From the NCBI RefSeq assembly GCF_013912005.1, contig NZ_JACESB010000002.1:186001-250000 (forward strand): a DNA stretch of 64,000 nucleotides. Direction: 5' to 3'. Source of the stretch: Brevundimonas sp. Its GTDB lineage: Bacteria; Pseudomonadota; Alphaproteobacteria; Caulobacterales; Caulobacteraceae. Numbering within the stretch: the first letter of the stretch is position 1; every line of letters begins with the position of its first letter. This document shows, piece after piece, positions 1 through 10,616 of the stretch. The notes under the pieces are model-generated. The model worked only from the letters and a program-made list of their open reading frames with translations. It was not told where the DNA came from and searched no databases. Made by a program: the position numbers and the translations under genes.

Positions 1-685
1 GTTCGGCACCGCCGGTCTGGACTTCAACCAGGACCCGCTGAACGGCGTGGCCGACGCGTTGAGCCAGCCCGACCGCCTCGATCCGGTCCTGCTGGACCGG
101 ATGATGGTCCGCTGCACCGACAAGCTCAGCCTGTTCGCCGCCCCGGCGACGCTGGACACCGACTGGGACGTCTCGCCCGAGGCCTTCGAGGAGGTGACCA
201 CCCGGATTCGCTCGACCGCCCCCTTCGTGGTGCTGGACCTGCCGCACCTGTGGTCGGGCTGGATGCGGCGGACGCTGATCTCGGCGGACGAGGTGGTGGT
301 CGTCGCCACCCCCGACCTCGCCTCGCTGCGCAACGCCAAGAACATGATCGACCTGATCCGGCAGGGGCGTCCCAACGACGCGCCGCCGCGGCTGGTGCTC
401 AACCAGGTGGGCGTGCCGGGCCGGCCGGAGATTCCGGCCAAGGAGTTCGGCGCCGCCCTCGGCGTCCACCCCAGCCTGATCATCCCGTTCGACGCCAAGG
501 TGTTCGGCGCCGCGGCCAACAACGGCCAGATGATCCTCGACGCCGGCGCGAAGTCCAAGGCGGCCGAGGCCTTCCAGACCCTCGCCCAGATCGTCTCCTG
601 CCGCGAGCTGCCGCAGCTGGCCGGGCCGAAGGGCAAGGCGGCCGGCAAGTCGTTGCTCGGCGGCCTGTTCAAGAAGAAGACCTGA
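1..685 (+). CDS. cpaE: Tad/Flp pilus assembly ATPase CpaE (5' partial)
   Basis: The reading frame is open from base 2 to a TGA at 683-685, so the gene enters from outside the window. The visible 227 residues look like the C-terminal half of a CpaE/MinD-superfamily ATPase: a buried strand FVVLDLP, the switch-like VVVATPDLASLRNAKNMIDL, and a basic Lys-rich tail. CpaE is a cytoplasmic factor that helps place the Tad pilus machine at the pole in Caulobacter. It sits 4 nt before cpaF and heads an uninterrupted operon with tadB and tadC. The N-terminal Walker region cannot be checked because it lies off the window. Confidence 0.85.
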   Translation, partial: FGTAGLDFNQDPLNGVADALSQPDRLDPVLLDRMMVRCTDKLSLFAAPATLDTDWDVSPEAFEEVTTRIRSTAPFVVLDLPHLWSGWMRRTLISADEVVVVATPDLASLRNAKNMIDLIRQGRPNDAPPRLVLNQVGVPGRPEIPAKEFGAALGVHPSLIIPFDAKVFGAAANNGQMILDAGAKSKAAEAFQTLAQIVSCRELPQLAGPKGKAAGKSLLGGLFKKKT

Positions 686-689
686 GCCG

Positions 690-2285
<1,596 letters not shown>

Positions 2286-2288
2286 GCG

Positions 2289-3263
2289 ATGCTTCCCATC
2301 CTCGCCGCCGTTCTGGCCTTCATCACAATCGGCGGCCTCGGCTGGGCCTTCGTCGGCGGCGGCGATTCAAGCGAGGCGGCCCTCAAGCGCGCCCAGTCCT
2401 TCGGCGCGCCGCGGCAGAATGCGGCCGCGGCCCGCAAGGCGGCGGTGAACACGCCCGAGGCGCGCCGCAAGCAGATCATGCAGCAGCTGCAGGAGGCGGA
2501 CCGGCTGGAGCGCAAGGCCCGCCTCACCCTGCCCGCCCGGCTGAAGCAGGCCGGCCTGTCCATCAAGGTGCAGACCTTCTGGATCATCAGCGCCGTGCTC
2601 GGCGTGGTGGCGGTCCTGCTGCCGATGCTGTTCGGCCTTCACCCGCTGATGGCGCTGGGCCTCGGCGTGGTGTTCGGCCTCGGGCTGCCGCGCTGGGTGA
2701 TCGGCTTCCTCGGCAAGCGCCGCCGCAAGAAGTTCTCCAGCCTGTTCGCCGACGCGGTCGACGTCATCGTCCGCGGCATCAAGTCCGGTCTGCCGGTGCA
2801 CGACTGTTTCAGGATCATCGCCCGTGAGAGCCCCGCGCCCCTCGGTCCGGAGTTCCAGCGACTGGTGGAGGGCATGGGCGTCGGCCTGACCCTGCCGCAG
2901 GCGCTGGACAAGATGTACGAGCGGATGCCGACGCCGGAACTGAAGTTCTTCTCCATCGTCATCGCCATCCAGCAGAAGACCGGCGGCAACCTCGCCGAGG
3001 CGTTGTCGAACCTGTCGGCGGTGCTGCGCGCCCGCAAGATGATGGGCGAGAAGATCAAGGCCCTCTCCTCGGAGGCCACCGCCTCGGCCGGCATCATCGG
3101 CTCGCTGCCGCCGGCGGTGATGATCCTCGTCAGCCTCACCACCCCGGCCTACATGGCCAAGCTGTTCACCGATCCCCGCGGCCAGTTCATGCTTCTGATC
3201 GCCGTCGTCATGATGAGCTTCGGCGTCTTCGTGATGAAGAAGATGATCTCGTTCAAGTTCTGA
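2289..3263 (+). CDS. tadB: Tad pilus inner-membrane protein TadB (CpaG)
   Basis: The 324-residue protein has a T2SSF (GspF-like) domain and is part of the inner-membrane platform of the Tad pilus. An N-terminal membrane segment (residues ~1-22) is followed by a hydrophobic pair near 95-135, a cytoplasmic helical domain with the motif IVRGIKSGLPVHDCFRIIA, and two C-terminal membrane segments. A GGAG lies 8 nt before the ATG. The gene lies between cpaF and tadC, the usual order. The two platform proteins TadB and TadC are paralogous; position and length favour TadB here. Confidence 0.92.
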   Translation: MLPILAAVLAFITIGGLGWAFVGGGDSSEAALKRAQSFGAPRQNAAAARKAAVNTPEARRKQIMQQLQEADRLERKARLTLPARLKQAGLSIKVQTFWIISAVLGVVAVLLPMLFGLHPLMALGLGVVFGLGLPRWVIGFLGKRRRKKFSSLFADAVDVIVRGIKSGLPVHDCFRIIARESPAPLGPEFQRLVEGMGVGLTLPQALDKMYERMPTPELKFFSIVIAIQQKTGGNLAEALSNLSAVLRARKMMGEKIKALSSEATASAGIIGSLPPAVMILVSLTTPAYMAKLFTDPRGQFMLLIAVVMMSFGVFVMKKMISFKF

Positions 3264-3272
3264 GGCCCAGAC

Positions 3273-4256
3273 ATGCCGGCCCTCATCCCCTTCTTCACCG
3301 ACCCCGTGAACCTCCTCAGCATGCTGGTGGGGTTCCTGGTGTTCGCCACTCTCGTGACCCTGCTCGGCTCGATCGGCGGCGGGGCGAAGCTGGAAGGGCG
3401 GATGAAGGCGGTCTCCGACCGCCGCGAGGAGCTGAAGCGCCGTTCCCGACAGGCCATCGCGGCCCAGGGCGCGGGCGGGCTGCGCCACAGCGACGACGGC
3501 TTCAAGAAGCGGGTCGTCGAACGGCTCAACCTGACCAAGCTGCTGGAGGACCCGAAGGTCGCCGAGAAGATGGCCCAGGCGGGTTATCGCGGCCCCCGGC
3601 CGCTGACGACCTTCTACTTCTTCCGCTTCTCGATGCCGTTCGTCTTCTTCGCGGTGACGGCCTTCTATCTGTTCATCTTCAACGACTTCGGCCTGCCGCT
3701 GATGACCCGGGTGACGGCGGTGATGGCGTCGGCCGTGGCCGGCTTCTATGCGCCCAACATCTTCCTCGCCAACCGCATCGCCAAGCGCCGCACCTCGATC
3801 ATGCAGGCCTTCCCGGACGCGCTGGACCTGCTGCTGATCTGCGTCGAGGCCGGCATGTCGATCGAGGCGGCGATCCAGAAGGTGGGCCAGGAGATCGGCG
3901 GCTCGTCCATCGATCTGGCCGAGGAGCTGACCCTGCTGTCGGCCGAGCTCAGCTATCTGCCCGACCGCCGCATGGCCTACGAGGGCCTGGCGAAGCGGAC
4001 CAACCATCCCGGGGTGAAGTCGGTCGCCACGGCGATGACCCAGGCCGAGACCTACGGCACCCCGCTGGGCGCGGCCCTGCGCACCATGGCCAAGGAGAAC
4101 CGCGACCTGCGCCTCTCGGCGGCCGAGAAGAAGGCCGCCGCCCTGCCGGCCAAGCTGACCGTGCCGATGATCCTGTTCTTCCTGCCGGTGCTGTTCATCG
4201 TCATCCTGACGCCGGCGATCATCAGCATCCAGGACACGATGGCGAGCGGCGGCTGA
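3273..4256 (+). CDS. tadC: Tad pilus inner-membrane protein TadC (CpaH)
   Basis: The 327-residue protein is the second T2SSF-domain platform subunit of the Tad pilus. It has an N-terminal membrane helix, a central hydrophobic region (~115-165), a cytoplasmic part with FPDALDLLLICVEAGMSIEA, which is typical of TadC, and a C-terminal hydrophobic helix ending in IISIQDTMASGG. GAGG sits 7 nt before the ATG. It closes the operon: the next gene is on the opposite strand and ends 11 nt away. Confidence 0.92.
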   Translation: MPALIPFFTDPVNLLSMLVGFLVFATLVTLLGSIGGGAKLEGRMKAVSDRREELKRRSRQAIAAQGAGGLRHSDDGFKKRVVERLNLTKLLEDPKVAEKMAQAGYRGPRPLTTFYFFRFSMPFVFFAVTAFYLFIFNDFGLPLMTRVTAVMASAVAGFYAPNIFLANRIAKRRTSIMQAFPDALDLLLICVEAGMSIEAAIQKVGQEIGGSSIDLAEELTLLSAELSYLPDRRMAYEGLAKRTNHPGVKSVATAMTQAETYGTPLGAALRTMAKENRDLRLSAAEKKAAALPAKLTVPMILFFLPVLFIVILTPAIISIQDTMASGG

Positions 4257-4266
4257 CGGCGCGGGG

Positions 4267-4716
4267 TCAGCGCTCGGCCGCCGCCTTCCAGGCTTCCGCC
4301 ACGGCGTCGACCCCGGCGCGCAGGCGCTTGCGGTGCCGGTCGAAGAACATCTCGCCGCGCAGGCCGGAGAAGATGAAGCCGTTGGACACGATGCAGCTGC
4401 CCGGCTCCAGCTCCTCGATCTCGAAGTAGCGCATCGACCGGAACCACAGGCCGCGGCTCTCGCCCCAGACCAGCTGGGCGTAGGGCTGCCACTCGCCCAC
4501 CTTGCCGACCACCTGCCGTTCCGGCAGCCCGTCGATGGCCTCGGTCAGCACGATCTGGCCGCCGTAGGAGATGGTCCCCTCCGCGCCCTTCTCCACCGGG
4601 TTCCAGCCGTCCCAGCCGGAGAGGTCGGCGACGATCTCCCAGATGCGGTCCGTAGGGGCGCGCACGCCGATGCGCCGTTCGATGCGAGCGATATCCATGA
4701 CCTCACCGTCTGGCAC
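4267..4716 (-). CDS. SRPBCC-fold (START/Bet v1-like) protein
   Basis: The 149-residue product matches the SRPBCC ligand-binding fold. It starts with an IERRIGVRAPTDRIWEIVADLSGWDGWNP segment (helix after strand 1, then the W-containing turn), and continues with alternating strands and a long C-terminal helix. Such proteins bind hydrophobic ligands or act as polyketide cyclase-like enzymes; the ligand cannot be read from sequence. A GTG at 4716 and an ATG six codons later (4698) are both possible starts. It is convergent with tadC and separate from the pilus operon. Confidence 0.8.
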   Translation of the reverse strand: MPDGEVMDIARIERRIGVRAPTDRIWEIVADLSGWDGWNPVEKGAEGTISYGGQIVLTEAIDGLPERQVVGKVGEWQPYAQLVWGESRGLWFRSMRYFEIEELEPGSCIVSNGFIFSGLRGEMFFDRHRKRLRAGVDAVAEAWKAAAER

Positions 4717-4743
4717 GGCTTTCCGGCGCTGAAAAGGCCGGCG

Positions 4744-6039
4744 TCAGCGCCCGCCCTCCGGGCCCGGCTGGGACGCCGGCGGCGTCTCGGGGGACGGCGT
4801 CTCGTCACGCTTGGGCAGGTCCGGCGGCCCCCGCCGCAACCGCGTGCTGGCGAAGCAGAGGACCACCGCCACCCCCAGCAGCACGGCGTTGGCGATGAAG
4901 GGCGCCGGCTCCGCGAGCTCGTAGAGGGCCACGCCGATCACCGGCGGGCCGAGGAAGCTCAGGCCGGCCAGCGACATCATCAGGCCGGCCACCGCCCCCT
5001 GCTCCTCCGGTCCGACCTCCAGCGACGAGCCGGCGGTGAAGCCCGGTCGGGCGAAGCCCACCCCCATGGAGATGACCGCATAGCCGACCACCACGCCATA
5101 GTAGCCGGGGGCGATGATGCTCATCACGTTCCCGACCAGCGCCAGGGCGGCGCCCCAGCGCATCAGGTCGGCGGCCTGCAGCCGCAGCAGCGGGATCAGC
5201 CCCCACTGCGCCATCAGGGTGGCGGCGGCGCCGGCGAGCATGGCGATGCCGATGAAGGGCTGGGCCTCCCGGGCGGTGACGCCGGTGACGGCCATCTCGT
5301 CGATGATGTGGAAGCCGAGCACGGAGATGTTCACCGCCTGGGCGCCGGTGACCAGCAGGCCGTAGAGCAGGTAGTCCCGCACCCGCGGGTCCTTCCACAG
5401 GCCCTTGCCGGCCCGGCGGCCGCTGGGGCTGGGCCGGCGCGTGACCTCGCCGCTGGGCAGGCGCGCCCACACCACCCACAGCACGATCGCGCCGAACAGG
5501 GCGAAGGCGTACATCGGCCCCGCCAGTCCGATCAGCGGCAGGACGAAGAACGGCGCCAGGGCCGGGCCGATCACGGTGCCCAGGCCCTGGGCGGAGGCCA
5601 GCAGGGACATCGCCTGGGTGCGTTGCCCGGCGGTGGTCCGGTCGGCGACATAGGCCTGGGATGCGATCGGCGCGGCCGAGCCGAACACGCCGTAGATCGT
5701 CCGCGCCACCGCCATCAGGGCGAAGGCGATCCCGGCGCCGAGCCAGCCCTCGATGCCCGAGGTGGCGGCGAGGCCGAAGCCGCCCATCGACAGCACGAAG
5801 CCGCCCAGCCCGACGAGGATCACCCGCTTGCGCCCGAGGCTGTCCGACAGCCGCGCCCACCAGGGCGAGGCGAGGGTCCACATCAGGGCCGAGATCGCGA
5901 AGGCCGCGGAGACGAGCGTGTCGCGCAGGCCGAACTCCCGCCCGATCGCCGGCAGCACCGACTGCAGGGCCATGTTGCCGGCCGCGGCGATCAGGCTGAC
6001 CGAGAACAGGATGCCGAAGGCGGGGGAGCGGAGGTTCAC
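4744..6039 (-). CDS. MFS transporter, TCR/Tet-like
   Basis: The 431-residue protein is a 12-helix major facilitator. It carries the loop 2-3 signature in the form WWARLSDSLGRKRVIL after the second helix, and motif GPALAPFF in helix 5, typical of drug:H+ antiporters. The C-terminal ~40 residues are a charged Pro/Glu-rich tail. The substrate is unknown; relatives export tetracycline-type compounds or other small molecules. A GTG start at 6039 has a weak upstream Shine-Dalgarno. It lies between unrelated genes and is divergent from the M20 amidohydrolase. Confidence 0.85.
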   Translation of the reverse strand: MNLRSPAFGILFSVSLIAAAGNMALQSVLPAIGREFGLRDTLVSAAFAISALMWTLASPWWARLSDSLGRKRVILVGLGGFVLSMGGFGLAATSGIEGWLGAGIAFALMAVARTIYGVFGSAAPIASQAYVADRTTAGQRTQAMSLLASAQGLGTVIGPALAPFFVLPLIGLAGPMYAFALFGAIVLWVVWARLPSGEVTRRPSPSGRRAGKGLWKDPRVRDYLLYGLLVTGAQAVNISVLGFHIIDEMAVTGVTAREAQPFIGIAMLAGAAATLMAQWGLIPLLRLQAADLMRWGAALALVGNVMSIIAPGYYGVVVGYAVISMGVGFARPGFTAGSSLEVGPEEQGAVAGLMMSLAGLSFLGPPVIGVALYELAEPAPFIANAVLLGVAVVLCFASTRLRRGPPDLPKRDETPSPETPPASQPGPEGGR

Positions 6040-6122
6040 GGCGGGACCCTAGGCGGCGGCGGGCCCTTGCGGAAGCGCCCGCGGTCCGCAACGGTTGCGC
6101 CTCCTGTCCGGAGGACCCCGCC

Positions 6123-7424
6123 ATGAAGCTCCGCCTGTTCGCCGCCGCCCTCGCACTCGCCCTTCCGGCCGGCGCGGCCCACGCCCAGATCCCGCTGACC
6201 CGGGTGGAGGCGGCCGTGCAGGCGGCCACGCCGCGGGTCGTGGCCTGGCGACGCGACCTGCACGCCAACCCGGAGCTGGGCTTCGCCGAGACGCGGACGG
6301 CCGGCGTCGTGGCCGACCACCTGCGGGCGCTCGGGCTGGAGGTGCGCACCGGCGTCGGCCGCACCGGCGTGGTGGGCGTTCTCCGCGGCGCGCGGCCGGG
6401 CCGCACCGTCGCCCTGCGGGCCGACATGGACGCCCTGCCGGTGCTGGAGGCGACCGGCCTGCCCTTCGCCTCGACCGCCACCGGAACCTACATGGGCCAG
6501 ACCGTGCCGGTCGCCCACGCCTGCGGCCACGACGCCCACGTCGCCATGCTGATGGGCGCGGCCGAGGTGCTGGCCGGCCTGAAGGACCAGCTGGCCGGTA
6601 CGGTGGTGTTCATCTTCCAGCCGGCCGAGGAGGGCGCGCCCCCGGGCGAGCCCAAGGGCGGCGCCGCGCTGATGATCGAGGAGGGCGCCCTCGCCGACCC
6701 GCGGCCGGAGGCGATCTTCGGCCTGCACGTGGTGCCGGGCCGGCCCGGCACGGTCTTCTACCGGCCGCGCGGCTTCATGGCCGCCTCCGACCGCGTCGAC
6801 ATCGTTCTCAACGGCCGCCAGACCCACGGCGCCTGGCCGTGGAAGGGGGTCGACGTCATCGCCGCCTCGGCCCAGGTGGTGCAGACCATCAACACGCTCA
6901 CCGCCCGCACCGTCGACCCGACGACCACGCCGACGGTGTTCACCATCGCCACCCTCGACGCCGGGGTCCGCTACAACATCATTCCCGACCGGGCGACCCT
7001 GTCCGGCACCCTGCGCACCTTCGACATCGCCCAGCGCGATGATCTGGTGCGGCGGGCGGAAGCCGCGGTCGACCACGTGGCCGCGACCTACGGCGCCACG
7101 GCCGAGTTCTCGGTGCGCCAGAACGCGGCCCTGGTGTTCAACGACGAGGACCTGTCGGCCTGGCTGGCGCCGGTGCTGGCCGAGGCCGCCGGGGCGGACA
7201 ACGTCAATCCGGCCACCCCGCCGACCACCGTGGCCGAGGACTTCTCCTATCTGTCGCAGGAGGTCCCCGGCGTCTTCTATCACCTCGGGGGCACGCCGGC
7301 GGGCGTCGACCCCGCCACCGCGCCGCCGAACCATTCGCCGGCCTTCGACGTCGACGAGTCGGTCCTGCCCCTCGGCGTGGAGCTGCACGTGCTCAGCGCC
7401 GTCCGGTTCCTCGAGCGGCCCTGA
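6123..7424 (+). CDS. Exported M20 family amidohydrolase
   Basis: The 433-residue protein has a Sec signal peptide (cleavage probably after AAHA, residue ~20) followed by an M20D-type metallopeptidase fold. Metal and catalytic elements are visible: RADMDALPV (100-106), ACGHDAHV (133-140), and the double Glu 169-170 in FQPAEEGA. The family hydrolyses N-acyl or aminoacyl amides (hippurate, IAA-amino acids, related conjugates), and the signal peptide places this one in the periplasm. GGAGG 7 nt before the ATG supports the start. It stands alone, divergent from the MFS gene. Confidence 0.88.
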   Translation: MKLRLFAAALALALPAGAAHAQIPLTRVEAAVQAATPRVVAWRRDLHANPELGFAETRTAGVVADHLRALGLEVRTGVGRTGVVGVLRGARPGRTVALRADMDALPVLEATGLPFASTATGTYMGQTVPVAHACGHDAHVAMLMGAAEVLAGLKDQLAGTVVFIFQPAEEGAPPGEPKGGAALMIEEGALADPRPEAIFGLHVVPGRPGTVFYRPRGFMAASDRVDIVLNGRQTHGAWPWKGVDVIAASAQVVQTINTLTARTVDPTTTPTVFTIATLDAGVRYNIIPDRATLSGTLRTFDIAQRDDLVRRAEAAVDHVAATYGATAEFSVRQNAALVFNDEDLSAWLAPVLAEAAGADNVNPATPPTTVAEDFSYLSQEVPGVFYHLGGTPAGVDPATAPPNHSPAFDVDESVLPLGVELHVLSAVRFLERP

Positions 7425-7442
7425 AGCTCGCGCCGGCAACCA

Positions 7443-7469
7443 TCTTCCTCAACCGCTGGTCAAGGAAGA
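7443..7469 (+). terminator. Hairpin after the M20 amidohydrolase
   Basis: Arms TCTTCCT (7443-7449) and AGGAAGA (7463-7469) are perfect complements. The stem can extend inward to 12 bp with two mismatches around a 3-nt GCT turn. It begins 19 nt after the amidohydrolase stop. There is no T tract, so it is only a candidate terminator or mRNA-end hairpin. Confidence 0.4.
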
Positions 7470-7503
7470 CGGCGCAACCTCATCGGTTTGACGGAGGAGC
7501 GCC

Positions 7504-7641
7504 ATGAGGGAGTTGCCGGTCAGGCTGCCGCCCCCGCGGCTCGAGCGCCGCGGCGGTCCGCTGCGCGAGCTGCTGTTCTTTCTGATCGCCTTCGCCGCCA
7601 TGTTCGGGGGCGCCCTGCTGGCCCTGGACGTGCTGCTCTAG
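7504..7641 (+). CDS. Small single-pass membrane protein (45 aa), unknown function
   Basis: The product is 45 residues. A basic Pro-rich head (MRELPVRLPPPRLERRGGP) is followed by one membrane helix LLFFLIAFAAMFGGALLALDVLL reaching almost to the stop. A good Shine-Dalgarno (CGGAGGAG) lies just upstream of the ATG. The positive head suggests an N-in orientation. Its stop is 7 nt from the convergent dapE stop. I recognise no family; the ribosome site and the clean basic-then-hydrophobic layout argue it is translated. Confidence 0.6.
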   Translation: MRELPVRLPPPRLERRGGPLRELLFFLIAFAAMFGGALLALDVLL

Positions 7642-7648
7642 TCCGGCT

Positions 7649-8809
7649 TCAGACGCGGTCGAAGTAGCCCGCGATCACCCGCCGGTAGACCTCGGCCAGC
7701 TGCTCGATCTCGGCCACGGGCGCGCGCTCGTCGATCTGGTGCATGGTCTGGCCGACGAGGCCCAGTTCCAGCACCGGGCACATGGCCCGGATGAAGCGGG
7801 CGTCCGAGGTCCCGCCGGTGGTCGACGCCTCCGGCCGACGGCCGGTCACCGCCTCCACCGCCTCCTGCACGCCCGCGACGAAGTCGCCGGCCCGGGTGAG
7901 GAAGGCGTCGCCCGAGCACAGGTGCTCCAGTTCGATGCGCAGTCCGCTGGCCGCCTGGGCCTCGCCGGCCATGGCGTTCAGCCAGGCCATGAGGGAATCG
8001 CCGGTGTGGGCCGGATTGAAGCGGATGTTCAGCCGCGCCCGCGCCTCGGCGGGGATCACATTGCTGGCCGGATTGCCGATGTCGATGGTGGTGATCTCGA
8101 GGTTGGACGGCTGGAAGCCCTCGTACCCCTCGTCCAGCCGATGGTCGGCCAGCCGGGCGAGCAGCCGGGCCAGCACCGGCGCCGGATTGGCGGCGCGGTC
8201 GGGATAGGCGACGTGGCCCTGCTTGCCGTGGACGGTGATCCAGGTGTTCAGCGAACCGCGCCGGCCGATCTTGATCATGTCGCCCAGCGCCTGCTGCGAG
8301 GAGGGTTCGCCGACCACGCAGGCGTCGATCACCTCGCCCTCGGCCATCAGCGCCTCCACCACCTTCTTCGTGCCGTGGAGCGCCGGCCCCTCCTCGTCTC
8401 CGGTGATCAGAAAGCTCAGCGAGCCGCGAACGTCGCCCTCCGCCAGCACCCGGGACACCGCCGCGACCCAGGCGGCGATGCCGCCCTTCATGTCCACCGC
8501 GCCGCGGCCGTAGAGCACGCCGTCCCGCACCTCCGCCTCGAACGGCGCCGCCGACCAGGCCTCGGCCGCCCCGGTCGGCACCACGTCCGTATGGCCGGCG
8601 AAGCACAGGTTCGGCGCCGCGGTCCCGCGCCGGGCGTAGAGGTTCTCGATGTTCTCGAAGCGCATCCGGCGACAGTGGAAGCCCAGCCCCGTCAGGGCCC
8701 GCTCCAGCACGTCCATCGCGCCCTCGTCCGCGGGCGTGACCGAGGGGCGGCGGATCAGGTCGCGGGTCAGGTCGACAGGATCGATAACCGGAGTTGATGC
8801 AGGGCTCAT
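7649..8809 (-). CDS. dapE: Succinyl-diaminopimelate desuccinylase
   Basis: The 386-residue M20 enzyme removes succinate from N-succinyl-LL-2,6-diaminopimelate in the succinylase branch of lysine/meso-DAP synthesis, so it serves both protein and peptidoglycan synthesis. Metal ligands are visible as H73 (FAGHTDVVP) and D106 (GRGAVDMKGG), with the general-base/ligand pair E139-E140 (TGDEEGPA). A C-terminal GGTSDARF segment fits DapE. Length is normal for the family. A short AAGG before the ATG at 8809 supports the start. lysA, the last step of the same pathway, is at 37483-38757. Confidence 0.93.
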   Translation of the reverse strand: MSPASTPVIDPVDLTRDLIRRPSVTPADEGAMDVLERALTGLGFHCRRMRFENIENLYARRGTAAPNLCFAGHTDVVPTGAAEAWSAAPFEAEVRDGVLYGRGAVDMKGGIAAWVAAVSRVLAEGDVRGSLSFLITGDEEGPALHGTKKVVEALMAEGEVIDACVVGEPSSQQALGDMIKIGRRGSLNTWITVHGKQGHVAYPDRAANPAPVLARLLARLADHRLDEGYEGFQPSNLEITTIDIGNPASNVIPAEARARLNIRFNPAHTGDSLMAWLNAMAGEAQAASGLRIELEHLCSGDAFLTRAGDFVAGVQEAVEAVTGRRPEASTTGGTSDARFIRAMCPVLELGLVGQTMHQIDERAPVAEIEQLAEVYRRVIAGYFDRV

Positions 8810-8856
8810 GCATCCTTGCTTTACGGACTTCGGCGGTTCGGGAATAGGCTCGCTGC

Positions 8857-9327
8857 ATGCCGAAGATCGACATCGACGCCGCCCCGGTCGGACACGGCAC
8901 GACCTATCCGGAAGAGTTCGCCGGGCCGTGCAAGCCGCGCCGCCGCTGGCGCCTCGGCGACGCCGCCGGTCTGGACCAGTTCGGGGTCAACCTCCTGCGC
9001 CTGCCGGCGGGGGCCTGGTCGAGCCAGCGCCACTGGCACCAGGGCGAGGACGAGTTCGTCTGGGTGCTGTCCGGCGAGGTGGTGCTGGTCGAGGAGGACG
9101 GCGAGACGGTGCTGAAGGCCGGGGACTGCGCCGGCTTCAAGGCCGGCGTCGCCAACGGCCACAAGCTGGAGAACCGCTCCGGGGCGGAGGCGGTGCTGCT
9201 GGAGGTGGGAACCCGGACGCCCGGCGGGGATTCCGGAGACTACCCCGACATCGACATGGTCTTCCGCCCCGGCGGCTACTTCCATCGTGACGGGACGCCC
9301 TGGCCGAAGGTTCCGCGTCGCACGTGA
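8857..9327 (+). CDS. Cupin-domain protein
   Basis: The 156-residue protein has one cupin barrel. The first cupin motif is SQRHWHQGEDEFVWVLSGE, giving metal-binding H59, H61 and a downstream Glu; the second strand set contains AGDCAGFKAGVANGHKLEN. Such proteins can bind a metal and a small ligand, but no activity can be assigned. Its stop overlaps the GTG start of the next gene (GTGA at 9324-9327), so it is probably co-translated with that MFS transporter. It starts divergently from dapE across 47 nt. Confidence 0.82.
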   Translation: MPKIDIDAAPVGHGTTYPEEFAGPCKPRRRWRLGDAAGLDQFGVNLLRLPAGAWSSQRHWHQGEDEFVWVLSGEVVLVEEDGETVLKAGDCAGFKAGVANGHKLENRSGAEAVLLEVGTRTPGGDSGDYPDIDMVFRPGGYFHRDGTPWPKVPRRT

Positions 9328-10610
9328 CCACCGACACCCTCGACACCGCCCCGGCGACGCCGCCGCCGCCGGAGCCGGAGGGGCCGGCCAGCCCGTGGGG
9401 TCTGCGCGACTTCCGCCTGCTCTGGTTCGGTCGGGTGGTCGCTGTGCTCGGCATCCAGATCCAGTCCTCGGCCCTGCTGTGGCAGGTCTACGAGATCGCC
9501 CGGCGCGACCATCCGGTCGAGCAGGCGAGCCTGTACCTCGGCCTCGTCGGCCTGTGCCAGTTCCTGCCGTTGCTGGCCTTCACCCTGCCGGCCGGGGCGA
9601 TGGCCGACCGGCGCGACCGCAAGCGGACCGTGGCGCTCTCGATCGTGGTCGAGGCGATGTGCGCCGGCGGCTTCCTGCTGATGGCCCTGCACGGCTCGCC
9701 GCCGCTGTGGGGGCTGCTGGCGGTGGCGGCCGTGTTCGGCGCGGCGCGGGCCTTCCTCGCCCCGGCCAGCCAGTCCTTCCTGCCCATGGTGGTCGGCCGC
9801 CGCGCCCTGCCGCCGGCGATCGCCGCCCAGTCGATCGCCTTCCAGACCGGCGCGATCGCCGGGCCGGCGCTGGGCGGGGTGATCGTCGGCGTCAACGTCC
9901 CGCTCGCCTACGCCTGCGCCATGGGCCTGTTCCTCACGGGCGTGGCCGCCTTCCTGGCGATCCGCACCAGCGGCAAGCCGCGCAATCCCGAGGGCAAGCA
10001 GCCGCCGATGGAGGCGGTGAAGGAGGGGCTGGCCTACGTCTGGCGGACGAAGATCGTGCTGGGCGCGATCTCGCTCGACCTGGTGGTGGTGCTGCTGGCG
10101 GGGGTGGCGCTGCTCACCCCCATCTTCGCCCGCGACATCCTGCACGTCGGGCCGGAAGGCTTCGGCCTGCTGCGCGCCGCCTTCGGCGTCGGGGCGCTGT
10201 CGATGGCCATCTATCTGAGCCGCTTTCCGATCGTGCGCCACGGCGGACGGTGGATGTTCGCCGCGGTGGCGGTGTTCGGCCTGTGCACCCTGACCTTCGG
10301 CCTGTCGAAGGTGGTGTGGATCTCCGGCCTCGCCCTGCTCATCGGCGGGGCCGCCGACATGATCAGCGTCAACATCCGCCAGACCCTCGTCCAGCTGGCC
10401 ACCCCGGATCACATGCGCGGGCGCGTCAGCTCGGTGTCGATGCTGTTCATCGGCGCCTCGAACGAACTGGGCGAAGCCTATTCCGGGGTGGCGGTGCGGC
10501 TCCTCGGGGCCGTCGGCGCGGCGGTGTTCGGCGGCGCCGGAGCGCTCGCCGCCACCGGCGCCTGGGCGGCGATGTTCCCGGGGCTGCGCAAGGCGGACCG
10601 GCTCTCGTAG
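9324..10610 (+). CDS. MFS transporter, EntS-like
   Basis: The 428-residue major facilitator resembles the enterobactin-exporter/MFS_3 group: a short Pro-rich N-terminus, then WGLRDFRLLWFGRVVAVLGIQIQS at helix 1, and MADRRDRKRTV as the loop 2-3 signature. Late in the protein, DHMRGRVSSVSMLFIGASNELGE is also typical of that group. It is translationally coupled to the cupin gene (4-nt overlap). The substrate is unknown; no siderophore genes are nearby. Its 3' end faces the 7-bp-repeat hairpin at 10617-10687. Confidence 0.85.
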   Translation: MTTDTLDTAPATPPPPEPEGPASPWGLRDFRLLWFGRVVAVLGIQIQSSALLWQVYEIARRDHPVEQASLYLGLVGLCQFLPLLAFTLPAGAMADRRDRKRTVALSIVVEAMCAGGFLLMALHGSPPLWGLLAVAAVFGAARAFLAPASQSFLPMVVGRRALPPAIAAQSIAFQTGAIAGPALGGVIVGVNVPLAYACAMGLFLTGVAAFLAIRTSGKPRNPEGKQPPMEAVKEGLAYVWRTKIVLGAISLDLVVVLLAGVALLTPIFARDILHVGPEGFGLLRAAFGVGALSMAIYLSRFPIVRHGGRWMFAAVAVFGLCTLTFGLSKVVWISGLALLIGGAADMISVNIRQTLVQLATPDHMRGRVSSVSMLFIGASNELGEAYSGVAVRLLGAVGAAVFGGAGALAATGAWAAMFPGLRKADRLS

Positions 10611-10616
10611 GTCCGA

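Noticed and set aside
2367-4007. Minus-strand 546-codon frame across tadB and tadC
   Set aside because: His/Gln/Arg-rich antisense shadow of two clear pilus genes.
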